Assembly: GCF_001426265.1 (NCBI RefSeq)
Contig: NZ_LMDG01000012.1
Coordinates: 248,001-312,000 of the forward strand
DNA length: 64,000 nt
DNA from: Rhizobium sp. Root1220
GTDB lineage: Bacteria > Pseudomonadota > Alphaproteobacteria > Rhizobiales > Rhizobiaceae
Reading direction: 5' to 3'
In this document: positions 8,865-20,140 of the stretch, piece after piece
How the letters are laid out: every line of letters begins with the position of its first letter
Numbering within the stretch: position 1 is the stretch's first letter
The notes under the pieces: model-generated
Told to the model about the DNA's origin: nothing
Database searches by the model: none
Seen by the model: the letters and a program-made list of their open reading frames with translations, nothing else
Position numbers and translations under genes: made by a program

Positions 8865-10748
8865 TCAGCCCTTCTTTTTCGGAAACTTCGGCTTTGGGCC
8901 GCCATTGCCCGGCTTGCCTTCGAACTTCGGCTTACCCGGCTTCTTTGTCCAAGGCTTGCTGTCGCGCCGTTCGTCATTGGCTCCATGCGCGGGCGCTGCA
9001 TCGCGACGGTCGGTTTTCTTGTAGCCGTCCTTCGGACGATCATCGCGACGGTCGTCGAAATTCTTCTTGCCGGCATAAGGCTTGGATGCTGCCGGCCTGT
9101 TGAAATCCGGCGTGCCGTCAAGCTGCGTAACACGGATGCCGCGCTCCAAGGCCTTGTTCGGACCTATCGACTGCAGGAACGTGCCGGCGCTATCGGCGGC
9201 GATCTCCACGAAAGTCTCGTCCTGCTGCATCTTGATCGCACCGATCTCGCGCTTGGTCACGTTGCCATTGCGGCAAAGCATCGGAATCAGCCAACGCGGT
9301 TCGGCGTTCTGCTTGCGGCCGACCGAAACCGAGAACCAGACGCTGGCGCCGAAATCATCACGTGGCCCCTTCTGGCTGGGTTCGCGCGGACCATCGGTAT
9401 TTTCGCGGCGCTTGCGGTTACCATCGTCCTGGAAAGAGATTTCAATCAGGTCTTCCGGAGCTGACTGGTTCGACCGGTAGAGGCTGACGAAGGCATTGGC
9501 GAGCTTCTCGGCCCCGTGCGCGGCGAGCAGCCGCTTGACGAGTTCGTGCTCGTCCTCATCGGGAACCTGATGGAAAATCGGATCGGCGATCAGCCGTTCC
9601 TCGTCGCGTGAACTGACCTCTTCGGCAGACGGCGGGCGGCCCCAGGAGGCCGAGATCCCGGCATTATCCAGCAGACGCTCGGCCTTGCGCCGAGCATTGA
9701 GAGGCACGATCAGCGCACTGACGCCCTTGCGGCCGGCACGACCTGTTCTCCCGCTGCGATGAAGCAATGTATCCGAATTGGTCGGAAGGTCAGCGTGGAT
9801 GACGAGGTCAAGGCCGGGCAGGTCGATGCCGCGAGCCGCTACGTCCGTTGCGATGCAGACCCGGGCGCGCCCGTCGCGCATCGCCTGTAGCGCATGGCTG
9901 CGCTCGTTCTGCGTCAACTCGCCGGACAGGGCTACGACATTGAAATTGCGATTGTGAAACCGAGCCGTCAGATGATTGACGGCCGCACGCGTCGAACAGA
10001 AGACGATCGCGTTGGTTGCTTCGTAGTAGCGCAGCACGTTGATGATCGCGTTCTCGCGATCGCTAGGGGCGACGACAAGCGCTCGATATTCGATGTCGAT
10101 GTGCTGCTTCTCTTCCGCCTTGGTAGCAATGCGCACAGCGTTGCGTTGATAGCTTTTCGCAAGCTTGGCGATGGCCGCGGGAACCGTCGCAGAAAACATG
10201 AGCGTCCGGCGATCATCCGGCGATGCTTCGAGAATGAACTCGAGGTCTTCGCGGAAGCCGAGGTCGAGCATCTCGTCGGCCTCATCGAGCACGACGGCCT
10301 TCAGCACCGACATGTTGAGCGCCCTGCGGCGAATGTGGTCGCACAGACGACCCGGCGTACCGACGACGATGTGGGCTCCGCGCTCCAGCGCACGGCGCTC
10401 GCTGCGGATATCCATGCCGCCGACGCAACTGACGATCACTGCACCGGTCATTTCGTAGAGCCACTCCAGCTCGCGTTTGACCTGCAGCGCCAGTTCGCGC
10501 GTCGGCGCGATCACCAATGCCAGCGGTTCGGCGGCCGGAGGGAAACGATCCTCGCCCTCAAGCAACGTCGGTGCCAGCGCCAAGCCGAACGCGACGGTCT
10601 TGCCGGAGCCGGTCTGAGCCGAAACGAGCGCGTCCGAGGCGGCGAGCGCCGGATCGAGCATCGATTTTTGAACCGGGGTCAGCTCGGAATAACCGCGCTT
10701 TGCCAACGCCTTGGCGATCGCCGGTACGACGCCGTTGAGATCTGTCAT
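8865..10748 (-). CDS. DEAD-box ATP-dependent RNA helicase with DbpA-type C-terminal domain
   Basis: 627 residues. Helicase core motifs in order: Q motif TPVQ (24-27), motif I AQTGSGKT (44-51), PTREL (82-86), TPGR (131-134), DEAD (155-158), SAT (186-188), then ARGIDLPGLDLVIH and HRSGRTGRAGRKG in the second RecA lobe. After a charged linker comes a DbpA-like RNA-binding domain (about 480-560). A basic, disordered Lys/Arg/Asp/Gly-rich tail ends in PKFPKKKG. Such proteins remodel rRNA or mRNA structures, in ribosome assembly or cold adaptation. It lies about 98 nt downstream of the cyclase gene. Confidence 0.95.
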   Translation of the reverse strand: MTDLNGVVPAIAKALAKRGYSELTPVQKSMLDPALAASDALVSAQTGSGKTVAFGLALAPTLLEGEDRFPPAAEPLALVIAPTRELALQVKRELEWLYEMTGAVIVSCVGGMDIRSERRALERGAHIVVGTPGRLCDHIRRRALNMSVLKAVVLDEADEMLDLGFREDLEFILEASPDDRRTLMFSATVPAAIAKLAKSYQRNAVRIATKAEEKQHIDIEYRALVVAPSDRENAIINVLRYYEATNAIVFCSTRAAVNHLTARFHNRNFNVVALSGELTQNERSHALQAMRDGRARVCIATDVAARGIDLPGLDLVIHADLPTNSDTLLHRSGRTGRAGRKGVSALIVPLNARRKAERLLDNAGISASWGRPPSAEEVSSRDEERLIADPIFHQVPDEDEHELVKRLLAAHGAEKLANAFVSLYRSNQSAPEDLIEISFQDDGNRKRRENTDGPREPSQKGPRDDFGASVWFSVSVGRKQNAEPRWLIPMLCRNGNVTKREIGAIKMQQDETFVEIAADSAGTFLQSIGPNKALERGIRVTQLDGTPDFNRPAASKPYAGKKNFDDRRDDRPKDGYKKTDRRDAAPAHGANDERRDSKPWTKKPGKPKFEGKPGNGGPKPKFPKKKG

Positions 10749-10846
10749 CTTGTCTGTCTTTCGGAATTTGCACGCGCATGTTGCGCCGTGGCCGGAACCT
10801 GCCGGCTGAAATGTTGTGCCGTTCCTACTTGGTCAGGCGGCAAATG

Positions 10847-12706
10847 TCAAAGCGGATGTCCGTGCCACAGCCAGACGGCGACGCTTTCCGTCCTGCCACG
10901 GATCGGCGTTTCCAACGGACCTTCCAAATGACCGGACTGCAGAGGACTACTTTCCGGACCAGCCGCGTTGACCAGAGCCGAGCTCAGCGCGAGTTCGGCT
11001 CCCTGTGCAGCCGCGACCTCCATCAATCTGCTGGCAACGTTGACTGTATCGCCGGTTGCGGTGATTTGTTGGCGACTTCCGGTGCCAAGACGCGAAGCGA
11101 CAATCGGGCCGCAGTGCGCACCGATCTTGAAGCCGATCTCTCGACCGTTCAGTCCAGCCTGGTCCGCGATCCAGGGTCGCATGCGTTCGCACAGCCGGAC
11201 TGCACAGGCGGCGGCACGCGCAGCATCGTCGGCGGCCGGCTTCGGGAGGCCAAAAAGAATCATCGCCCCGTCGCCCATGAAGCTGGTGATTGCACCGCCG
11301 TGGAACCGGGCTTCTTCGTCGACCAGTTCGAAAAAACCGCTGAGTACTTCCCGGATATCGGTTGCGCCGATTGCCTCGCTCAGTCCCGTAAAACCGGAGA
11401 GGTCGATGAATACAACCGCCGCATCCTGCCGAACGGGTTCCGCCAGGAAATCGGGGTCACGGGCCAACCACTCCCCGAGGCCCGGTGCTTCGATGCGTTG
11501 GAGCAGATCGCTCTGGGCTGCGAAATGCGACGCCTTGCGTCGATCGATCCAGAGTTCGGTCGCACCGAAGAGAAGCACAGACGGCAGGGCTGCTGCTATG
11601 GGGAGGGCCGCGCTGAACCAATAGCCATGGGCAAAGGCCGCAACATTCAGGGCGGCCCATACGAGCGTCACGGCGGCGATGATTGCGTAGCCGATGGCAC
11701 TCCGCCGCCATGCCAGAAGGCCGACAAGAAGGAGAGGCAGCACGACGGCGACCAGCGCGTCTACCAATCGGACATTGCGATCCCTGATGATCCCGTCGCC
11801 CGCAATCAGATGGGCGATTGCTGTCGACATGACCTCCACGCCGGGTAATACGGGATCGAAGGGCGTCGGAAAGACGTCGCCGCCTCCGGTTACGGTAGAG
11901 CCGATCACGACTATTCCGTCTTTGATGGCTTCGGGGGGCAGCTTTCCATGAAGTACATCCGCGGCGCTGAATGTCGGGATGGTGCCGCGTGGACCATAGA
12001 AGGTCAGCGGAAGCCGCTGTCCGTTATCCGTTGGCAGGTGGCGGTCCCCGAGGGTCACCTCATCCGGCTCGAACGCCGGGTTGATGCCAAGTGCCAACGA
12101 CGCAGCGCGAAGCGGCAGCGATGCGTCCACCCGATCAGACCCGCGGGAAATCAGCGGAATGAACCGTGGGATGCCGGTCTCGTCGGTTGTAACATTGACC
12201 ACGCCCGTCGCGGCGACGTCGGAAAAGCGACGGAGCGGCAGGAGCATCTCGCTGGCGATGGGGATTGCCGCCAACGGATCGTCGCCGTCGCTCGAGGCGG
12301 TTTCCATGCTCTCGGGAAACACGCCTGCTGCGGCAATCACACTTGGAACCTGCTGCAACGCCGCCACGAGCGCCGCATCGCCCTCCTCCGGTCCGGGATC
12401 GACCAGCAGGAGGTCGAGGGCCACGACCTTCGGTCTTAAGGCATTGACCGCGGCCACCAGGCGAGCAAGGGATGCACGGCTCAGCGGATAACCGTTTTCG
12501 ACAGCCGTCCGGTCATCGATGGCCACGATGCTGACAACGGGCGGCGGCTCTCTGGTGCCGATGACCGTGCTTCTAAGATCCGTGAACGACGCCTCGATGC
12601 GCTCCAGGAAGCCGGTATTGCTGTCCAGATTGAGATAACCGAGAAATCCGCCCCATGCAGCGGACAGAAGCAGCGCCACAGTGATGACAAACTGTCTGGT
12701 CGTCAT
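10847..12706 (-). CDS. CHASE2-domain class III adenylate/guanylate cyclase
   Basis: 619 residues. An N-terminal helix (about 7-25) leads to a periplasmic CHASE2 sensor domain (about 30-310; VVSIVAIDDRT, ALDLLLVDPGPEEGD). Three transmembrane helices follow (about 313-390). The cytoplasmic class III catalytic domain (about 428-600) has both metal-binding aspartates, Asp435 in FIDLSGFT and Asp479 in FMGDG, plus the GDTVNVASRL loop (552-561) that contributes the transition-state Asn and Arg. It should make cAMP (less likely cGMP) on an extracytoplasmic cue. The gene follows the FecR-like gene by 6 nt, suggesting a functional pair. Confidence 0.93.
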   Translation of the reverse strand: MTTRQFVITVALLLSAAWGGFLGYLNLDSNTGFLERIEASFTDLRSTVIGTREPPPVVSIVAIDDRTAVENGYPLSRASLARLVAAVNALRPKVVALDLLLVDPGPEEGDAALVAALQQVPSVIAAAGVFPESMETASSDGDDPLAAIPIASEMLLPLRRFSDVAATGVVNVTTDETGIPRFIPLISRGSDRVDASLPLRAASLALGINPAFEPDEVTLGDRHLPTDNGQRLPLTFYGPRGTIPTFSAADVLHGKLPPEAIKDGIVVIGSTVTGGGDVFPTPFDPVLPGVEVMSTAIAHLIAGDGIIRDRNVRLVDALVAVVLPLLLVGLLAWRRSAIGYAIIAAVTLVWAALNVAAFAHGYWFSAALPIAAALPSVLLFGATELWIDRRKASHFAAQSDLLQRIEAPGLGEWLARDPDFLAEPVRQDAAVVFIDLSGFTGLSEAIGATDIREVLSGFFELVDEEARFHGGAITSFMGDGAMILFGLPKPAADDAARAAACAVRLCERMRPWIADQAGLNGREIGFKIGAHCGPIVASRLGTGSRQQITATGDTVNVASRLMEVAAAQGAELALSSALVNAAGPESSPLQSGHLEGPLETPIRGRTESVAVWLWHGHPL

Positions 12707-12712
12707 CCGGGG

Positions 12713-13249
12713 CTACTGGCCGAGACGGGCAAGCAGCGCCGCTGCGCGCGCGGGCGGCCAACGGCGCACCGTCAATGGCTCGCTACTACCCTGCACCACA
12801 TCGACGCCCTCACCGACCGACAGGACCACGGTAGGCCGTGATGCGGTGCGACCGACGGCAACCCGCCCGCGCACGACGAAGACGGACGTCGTGCCGTTCT
12901 TGACGTCGACAGCCCAACGCGTGCCGCGCACCGCGGCGATGGCCTGCGGAGTAACAACGCGAAAGCCCTCGGTGCGTCGCGTCCGATCGACATCGACAAG
13001 CACCGCCCTGTTGCGCAACGAAACAGCATCAGGGCGCCCGTCACGATTGCTATCCACGATGTTGAATCGCGCGCCGCCTTCCGCTGTGATCGTTACGCCG
13101 TCGGCGCAGCGCATCACCTGACGCGTTGTTCCAGCGATACGCTGCAAAAGGCAGCCGCCGGATTGAGCGACGGCCGTGTCAGCGACTGAAAAGTATGCCG
13201 CAGCGATACCCACCGAAAGGGCGATAAGCCTCTTGGTCACCATAACCAT
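12713..13249 (-). CDS. Periplasmic FecR-domain protein, partner gene of the CHASE2 cyclase
   Basis: 178 residues from ATG 13249, preceded by GGGAGC; a longer frame to 13426 lacks support. Signal peptide about 1-28 (cut after AVA). The FecR core is recognisable in RVVTPQAIAAVRGTRWAVDV and TSVFVVRGRVAV followed by VVLSVGEGVDV. Classical FecR proteins relay TonB-receptor signals to ECF sigma factors, but no sigma factor or receptor is near. The immediate downstream gene is a CHASE2 cyclase (6 nt), so it may act as a periplasmic sensing or scaffold subunit for that cyclase; this last point is inference. Confidence 0.85.
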   Translation of the reverse strand: MVMVTKRLIALSVGIAAAYFSVADTAVAQSGGCLLQRIAGTTRQVMRCADGVTITAEGGARFNIVDSNRDGRPDAVSLRNRAVLVDVDRTRRTEGFRVVTPQAIAAVRGTRWAVDVKNGTTSVFVVRGRVAVGRTASRPTVVLSVGEGVDVVQGSSEPLTVRRWPPARAAALLARLGQ

Positions 13250-13525
13250 ATCTGCTCCCGACTGATGATACCGATCTGGACGCTGTTTTTCGCTCACGAA
13301 ACAGCCACCATACGCTGATTGCTGCAGCAAGTATGCCAAAACGTCAACGGCAATCCGCCGCAGGCCCGGTATGCAAAAGCGCAAGGCCGTAGGCTGAATC
13401 GCGGTTGCAGGAGATCGGGCTCTCAACGACAGCGTTGCGGCGGCCTACTTCCGTGGGGGCATACCGAAGCGCACAGCATTCGAGGTCGGTCGACGACAGC
13501 CACGCTGAAGGGTTCCGGTGGCAAT

Positions 13526-13551
13526 AAAAACCCGCAACGCTCGGCTGCGGG
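13526..13551 (-). terminator. Intrinsic terminator of pyrG
   Basis: Read on the minus strand: CCCGCA (13551-13546), a 9-nt loop, TGCGGG (13536-13531), then TTTTTATT. It lies 35 nt past the pyrG stop codon. Confidence 0.8.
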
Positions 13552-13585
13552 GGTAACTCATTGCAAGATCCGAAGCCGGTACGGG

Positions 13586-15262
<1,677 letters not shown>

Positions 15263-15301
15263 TCATTTCCTGAATTTTTGGCGCCAGCGCGAAATCTGAA
15301 C

Positions 15302-15334
15302 AAAAGAAAACCGGCAGACCCGAGAGCCTGCCGG
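15302..15334 (-). terminator. Intrinsic terminator of secG
   Basis: On the minus strand CCGGCAG (15334-15328) pairs with CTGCCGG (15317-15311) across a roughly 10-nt loop, followed by TTTTCTTTTG. It lies 20 nt after the secG stop and before pyrG, so the two genes need not share a transcript. Confidence 0.8.
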
Positions 15335-15354
15335 CGGTGTATGTCTGCTGCCGC

Positions 15355-15861
15355 TTACTGTCCGCTAGGCACGGTCGCGGGCGATTGGGACGGAGCAGCT
15401 GGTGTGGTCGCCTGCGGTGCAGCCGGAGCAGTCTGAGTGGCCGGAGCAGCTGGCGGGGTCGAGGGCGTTGCAGCCGGTGCTGCGGGAGCAGGAGCGGCCT
15501 CGCCGCCTGTCGGGACGCCGTTGCCTGGCTGGGCCGGTGCTGCCGGAGCGGCTGCGCCGTTCTGGCCGCCGAGCGAATCGAGAATGCCCTTGCCCTGGCC
15601 GCTCGTTGCCGGAATGCGGTTCAGGATATCCGTCGGACGGCTTTCATAGCGGTTGAGGATGCCAAGGCCGAGCGAGGTGATGAAGAACAGCGTCGCAAGG
15701 ATCGCGGTCGTGCGGGTAAGCGCATTGGCCGTGCCGCGGGCGGACATGAAGCCCGAGCCGCCGCCGATGCCGAGACCGCCGCCTTCCGAGCGCTGGATTA
15801 GCACGACGCCGACAAGCGCCAGCACGATCATGAGATGAATGACAATCAATACGGTCTGCAT
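15355..15861 (-). CDS. secG: Preprotein translocase subunit SecG with long Ala/Pro tail
   Basis: 168 residues from ATG 15861. Two membrane helices (about 3-22 and 52-70) flank the glycine-rich GGGLGIGGGSGFMSARG loop diagnostic of SecG, an accessory subunit of the SecYEG channel. E. coli SecG is about 110 residues. Here the extra C-terminal 85 residues are a low-complexity Ala/Pro/Gly/Thr tail (AAAPAAPAQP, APAAPAATPSTPPAAP), which is common in rhizobial SecG and probably disordered. It lies downstream of tpiA on the same strand. Confidence 0.95.
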   Translation of the reverse strand: MQTVLIVIHLMIVLALVGVVLIQRSEGGGLGIGGGSGFMSARGTANALTRTTAILATLFFITSLGLGILNRYESRPTDILNRIPATSGQGKGILDSLGGQNGAAAPAAPAQPGNGVPTGGEAAPAPAAPAATPSTPPAAPATQTAPAAPQATTPAAPSQSPATVPSGQ

Positions 15862-15965
15862 GGGTCCAGTCCTGCCACGCGAAGCGGGCATAAAGTAAAA
15901 TTCTGGCGCTCTTTACATGAGGTGGTCCGCTATTCCAAGCCCTTCAGTCTGGAATATACACGGCT

Positions 15966-16736
15966 CTAAGCAAGCAGCGCTTCGTATGCGCCGTAGATGG
16001 CGAGGAAATCGGTCGCATTCAAGCTCGCACCGCCGATCAATGCACCGTCGACATTGGCGACGCCCATCAGCTCTCTCGCGTTGCTCGGCTTGACTGATCC
16101 GCCGTAGAGAATGCGGATCTTCTTGCCGTTCTCGCCGAAGCGAGCGACAAGTTCCGAACGCATGAAGGCGTGGGCCTTCTCGACATCCTGTACGGTCGGC
16201 GTCAAGCCTGTGCCGATAGCCCAGACCGGCTCGTAGGCAATCACCGTATTTTCAGGCGTCGCACTTTCCGGCACGGAGGCCGAGAGCTGCCGCTTGATGA
16301 TATCGAGCGTCTGGCCCGCCCGGCGTTCGTCCGCGGTTTCGCCGATGCAGACGATGGCTGTGAGGTCGGCCGCGGAAGCCGCCTCCGCCTTGGCGCGGAC
16401 CAAATGGTCCGTCTCGGCATGGTCGGTCCGGCGTTCGGAGTGTCCAACGATGACGTGGGTCCCGAAACAATCGGCGATCATCTCGGCGGAAATATCACCG
16501 GTGTGAGCGCCGGAAGGATTCTGGTGGCAATCCTGTGCGCCGATCGCCAAAGCACTATCCGTGCAAAGAGCTGTGGCGACGTAGAGCAATGTTGCCGGCG
16601 GGCAAATCAGCGCCTCAACCTTTGCTGAAAGCGGACCCGAGACGCCTTCGGCTATCGCTTTTATCTGGTCAAGCGAGGCACGAGTGCCATTCATTTTCCA
16701 GTTTCCCGCAACGAGCGGGCGTACGTCAGGGGTCAT
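15966..16736 (-). CDS. tpiA: Triosephosphate isomerase
   Basis: 256 residues. It interconverts dihydroxyacetone phosphate and glyceraldehyde 3-phosphate. Motifs: AGNWKMNG (substrate-binding Asn/Lys), VGHSERR with the electrophilic His, [11 protein letters not shown] with the catalytic Glu, and [11 protein letters not shown] for phosphate binding. It is followed on the same strand by secG. From memory, tpiA usually faces ppiD in the Rhizobiaceae; here ppiD is 12 kb away. Confidence 0.98.
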   Translation of the reverse strand: MTPDVRPLVAGNWKMNGTRASLDQIKAIAEGVSGPLSAKVEALICPPATLLYVATALCTDSALAIGAQDCHQNPSGAHTGDISAEMIADCFGTHVIVGHSERRTDHAETDHLVRAKAEAASAADLTAIVCIGETADERRAGQTLDIIKRQLSASVPESATPENTVIAYEPVWAIGTGLTPTVQDVEKAHAFMRSELVARFGENGKKIRILYGGSVKPSNARELMGVANVDGALIGGASLNATDFLAIYGAYEALLA

Positions 16737-16946
16737 GCCAGCCTTCCCAATTTTCTGTATCCAGCGGCCTTAGCAAAAGCATACGGGGAAGGAAAGGTTT
16801 TCGACCCCTACGCAAGGGAAATAACGGCGACTTGTCGCGCAAATGCTTAAAATTTGGAGGTTGTGTTGCCTAAAGTCTGATGTCGGATCTCTGCACTACT
16901 GAATGTTTAAGCTCGCCGATGAAGATGCTCCTTCCGTCTCGGAAGG

Positions 16947-17831
16947 TCAGGAGGCGAGGATCCAGTTTAGCGCCTTGCGCCAGTCGATCATCCGGATCGG
17001 CGTTCCGTGGTTGCCAGTTTGATAAAGCGTGAAATGCGTCGGGTACTTCGCCTTGGACAATTTCTCGAAAAGCGCCTGCTGGTCGGCTGCCGGGTAAACC
17101 GGATCGCGGCTTCCGTGCGCGAACCAAAGTGGAAGCTTCGCCTTGTAGAACGCGCTTTTGGCGAAGTCCGGATCGGTCACGCCGCTCATGATGACCATGC
17201 CCCCCAGGCGTTCAACGCTGGCGGGATCACGGCTGATACCCCAGCAGATCTGGCTGCCCATGGACGCACAGGCGAGGATCACGGGATTGCCGGAGGATTG
17301 CCTGCTCGCATGGCGGATCAGGCCGGCAACGACGGCGACGCTGTCGCTGTCAAGGGTCTTGATTGTTGGCGAGTAGTAGACACCGCCATTGCCCGCAACC
17401 AGGTTTTTAAGGCGGTTAAAGTTTCCGCCGAAGGTATAGTCGTTGGCGCCCAGGCGCCGATCACCGTCGCGTCCATGGATGAAGATGACAGTAAATCGAG
17501 CTCCCGTGGAAGGTCCCGTCCTGGTGACATCAAGCTTTCGGCCGTCCAGCGACAGAGCTTCGTCGGCCTGAACCTTGCGGACGCCCAGCGACACATAATT
17601 TCGCTGGGCGCGCTTTTGCGGGATTTGGTCGCGGCCGTTGATGTCGCGCATCTCGTCATACTCGATGATCTCGAAGGCACCATCTTGGCCGGTCTCCAGC
17701 ACATTTTGTGTGGAAAACAGTTCGTCCTTGTAAGGCGGCAACGCGCCGGCGGCCCAGCTCTGGGCTGTATCCACCATGAAAAAGACCGCAATTGCGGCGC
17801 AAAGACCGTAATGACTTGTGGACATTCGCAT
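16947..17831 (-). CDS. Secreted alpha/beta hydrolase
   Basis: 294 residues from ATG 17831, chosen because AGGGA lies 9 nt upstream; ATGs at 17837 and 17825 are alternatives. A longer reading to 18143 is not supported. Signal peptide about 1-27 (hydrophobic core, AQSWA). The alpha/beta-hydrolase fold shows in VIFIHGRDGDRR (oxyanion region), ILACASMGSQICWG with the nucleophile Ser in a C-A-S-M-G elbow, WFAHGSRDPVYPA (Asp), and YQTGNHGTPIRM (His). The nucleophile elbow departs from the usual GxSxG at its first Gly. Substrate unknown. Confidence 0.82.
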   Translation of the reverse strand: MRMSTSHYGLCAAIAVFFMVDTAQSWAAGALPPYKDELFSTQNVLETGQDGAFEIIEYDEMRDINGRDQIPQKRAQRNYVSLGVRKVQADEALSLDGRKLDVTRTGPSTGARFTVIFIHGRDGDRRLGANDYTFGGNFNRLKNLVAGNGGVYYSPTIKTLDSDSVAVVAGLIRHASRQSSGNPVILACASMGSQICWGISRDPASVERLGGMVIMSGVTDPDFAKSAFYKAKLPLWFAHGSRDPVYPAADQQALFEKLSKAKYPTHFTLYQTGNHGTPIRMIDWRKALNWILAS

Positions 17832-18049
17832 GCGCATGGTTCCCTGATGCCTTTGGCCGCTTGCCATTCCGGGTCCGCCAACGCAAATCATTTCCTGAGA
17901 AAGTCCGCGTGACAAGGCGGCGTCGCGTATCGAGGTGCTTTCTGGCAAACTCTGTCTGATTCGCAAGCGTGACATGAAATGCGGTGATTTTGGGTCAGGC
18001 TCGAGCGCAAGCGGCCTGCCCGCGACAGGATGAAGATCTGAACAGCCCC

Positions 18050-20137
18050 ATGGACGACAGCAACGACCTCTTTTCCGGATTGCCCTCGACACAGAAGCAA
18101 GAGGAGGCACCCAAGGCGACTGAGCCCGCTGCAAAGCCGGCAACGGCAGTCCCGGCCGCGCCGAGCCCGGCTGCGATGTCGCGACCCGCGCCGTCTAGCT
18201 CGACCTCTGAAGACTACGGGGCGTCGTCAATCCGCGTTCTGGAAGGCCTCGAGCCGGTGCGCATGCGCCCCGGCATGTATATCGGCGGCACAGATGAGAA
18301 GGCGCTTCATCACCTGTTTGCCGAAGTCATCGACAACTCGATGGACGAAGCGGTGGCGGGCCACGCCAATTTCATCGAGGTCTATCTTGATCGCGAGGGA
18401 TTTCTTACTGTCAGCGACAACGGCCGCGGCATTCCGGTTGAGAACCATCCGCAGGTGCCGGGCAAATCGACACTCGAAGTCATCATGACCAAGCTCCACG
18501 CCGGCGGCAAATTCGACGGCAAGGCCTACGAGACATCCGGCGGTCTGCACGGCGTCGGGGTCTCGGTCGTCAACGCGTTGTCGGACGTGCTGGAGGTCGA
18601 GGTTGCACGCAATCGCAAGCTCTACCGTCAGCGCTTCTCCCGCGGCCTGCCGCAGGGAGAACTAGAAGAGCTGGGCGACGTCCACAATCGCCGCGGTACG
18701 CGCGTCCGTTTCCACCCCGATCCGCAGATCTTCGGCGACCACGCCAGGTTCGACGCCGGACGCGTGTTCCGGATGGCCCGCTCGAAGGCCTACCTTTTCG
18801 GCGGCGTCGAGATTCGCTGGAGCTGCGAGGATGGCGTACTGCCGCCCGGTTCCGACGTGCCCGACAAGGCCGTCTTCCATTTCCCTGGTGGCCTGCGAGA
18901 CTATCTCCAGGCGACGATGGGCAAGGAATTCACCGTCACCCGCGAGATCTTCGCTGGCAAGACGGAGAAGACCAGTGGCCACGGTTCGCTCGAATGGGCA
19001 ATCACCTGGTATGGCGGCGATCCACAGGTTCATTCCTATTGCAACACCATCCCTACGCCCGAAGGCGGCACGCACGAGGCGGGCCTTCGCATCGCGCTCA
19101 CCAAGGGCCTGAAAGCCTACGGGGAGCTGACGCAGAATAAACGCGCTGCGCAGATCACCACCGATGACGTGATGATCTCTGCGGTCGGCATGCTGTCGGT
19201 CTTCATCCGAGAGCCCGAGTTCGTCGGCCAGACGAAGGACAAGCTGGCGACCGTGGAAGCACAGCGCATCGTCGAGAACGCGCTGCGCGATCCTTTCGAC
19301 CACTACCTAGCCGACAATCCCAATGAGACAGCAAAGCTGCTCGACTGGGTGATCGAGCGCGCCGAAGAGCGTCTGCGCCGCCGCAAGGAAAAGGAAGTCA
19401 ACCGCAAGACCGCAGTGCGCAAGTTGCGCCTGCCGGGCAAGCTCGCCGACTGCGCGCAGAACACGGCCGCCGGCGCCGAACTCTTCATCGTCGAAGGTGA
19501 CTCAGCCGGTGGTTCCGCAAAGCAGGCGCGCAACCGCTCCAATCAAGCAATTCTTCCGCTGCGCGGCAAGATACTCAACGTCGCCAGCGCCGGTCGCGAA
19601 AAGCTCGGCGCCAACCAGCAGCTCTCAGACCTCGTTCAGGCACTCGGCTGCGGCACACGCTCGAAATATCGCGAGGAAGACCTTCGCTACGAACGTATCA
19701 TCGTCATGACCGATGCTGACGTCGACGGCGCCCACATTGCTTCCCTGCTGATCACCTTTTTCTATCAGGAGATGCCAGAACTCGTGCGCGGTGGACATCT
19801 GTTCCTCGCAGTTCCGCCGCTCTACAAGATCACGCAGGGCGCCAAATCGGCCTATGCCCGCGACGACGTTCATCGACAGGAGTTGATGGAAACCGAGTTC
19901 AAGAGCAAAGCCAAGGTCGAGATCAGCCGCTTCAAAGGTCTTGGCGAAATGCTGCCGGCGCAGCTCAAGGAAACCACGATGGATCCGCGCAAGCGTACGC
20001 TCCTGCGCGTCCTGATTGATGAAGTTGACTTCGAGGGCACGCGAACAGCTGTCGACGATCTCATGGGAACGAAGCCGGAGGCGCGCTTCCGCTTCATTCA
20101 GGATCGCGCCGCCTTCGCTGAAAACCTTGATATTTGA
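18050..20137 (+). CDS. parE: DNA topoisomerase IV subunit B
   Basis: 695 residues from ATG 18050. A disordered Ala/Pro-rich N-terminal extension of about 55 residues precedes the GHKL ATPase domain (RVLEGLEPVRMRPGMYIGG; EVIDNSMDEAVAG; SDNGRGIPV; GGLHGVGVSVVNALS). The TOPRIM domain has EGDSAGGSAKQARNR and TDADVDGAHI, and the C-terminus ends in the conserved FKGLGEM and FIQDRAAFAENLDI. The missing extra insert and TOPRIM details fit ParE rather than GyrB. With ParC (not in the window) it decatenates chromosomes. It is convergent with the osmC-like gene, 3 nt apart. Confidence 0.95.
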   Translation: MDDSNDLFSGLPSTQKQEEAPKATEPAAKPATAVPAAPSPAAMSRPAPSSSTSEDYGASSIRVLEGLEPVRMRPGMYIGGTDEKALHHLFAEVIDNSMDEAVAGHANFIEVYLDREGFLTVSDNGRGIPVENHPQVPGKSTLEVIMTKLHAGGKFDGKAYETSGGLHGVGVSVVNALSDVLEVEVARNRKLYRQRFSRGLPQGELEELGDVHNRRGTRVRFHPDPQIFGDHARFDAGRVFRMARSKAYLFGGVEIRWSCEDGVLPPGSDVPDKAVFHFPGGLRDYLQATMGKEFTVTREIFAGKTEKTSGHGSLEWAITWYGGDPQVHSYCNTIPTPEGGTHEAGLRIALTKGLKAYGELTQNKRAAQITTDDVMISAVGMLSVFIREPEFVGQTKDKLATVEAQRIVENALRDPFDHYLADNPNETAKLLDWVIERAEERLRRRKEKEVNRKTAVRKLRLPGKLADCAQNTAAGAELFIVEGDSAGGSAKQARNRSNQAILPLRGKILNVASAGREKLGANQQLSDLVQALGCGTRSKYREEDLRYERIIVMTDADVDGAHIASLLITFFYQEMPELVRGGHLFLAVPPLYKITQGAKSAYARDDVHRQELMETEFKSKAKVEISRFKGLGEMLPAQLKETTMDPRKRTLLRVLIDEVDFEGTRTAVDDLMGTKPEARFRFIQDRAAFAENLDI

Positions 20138-20140
20138 TGG

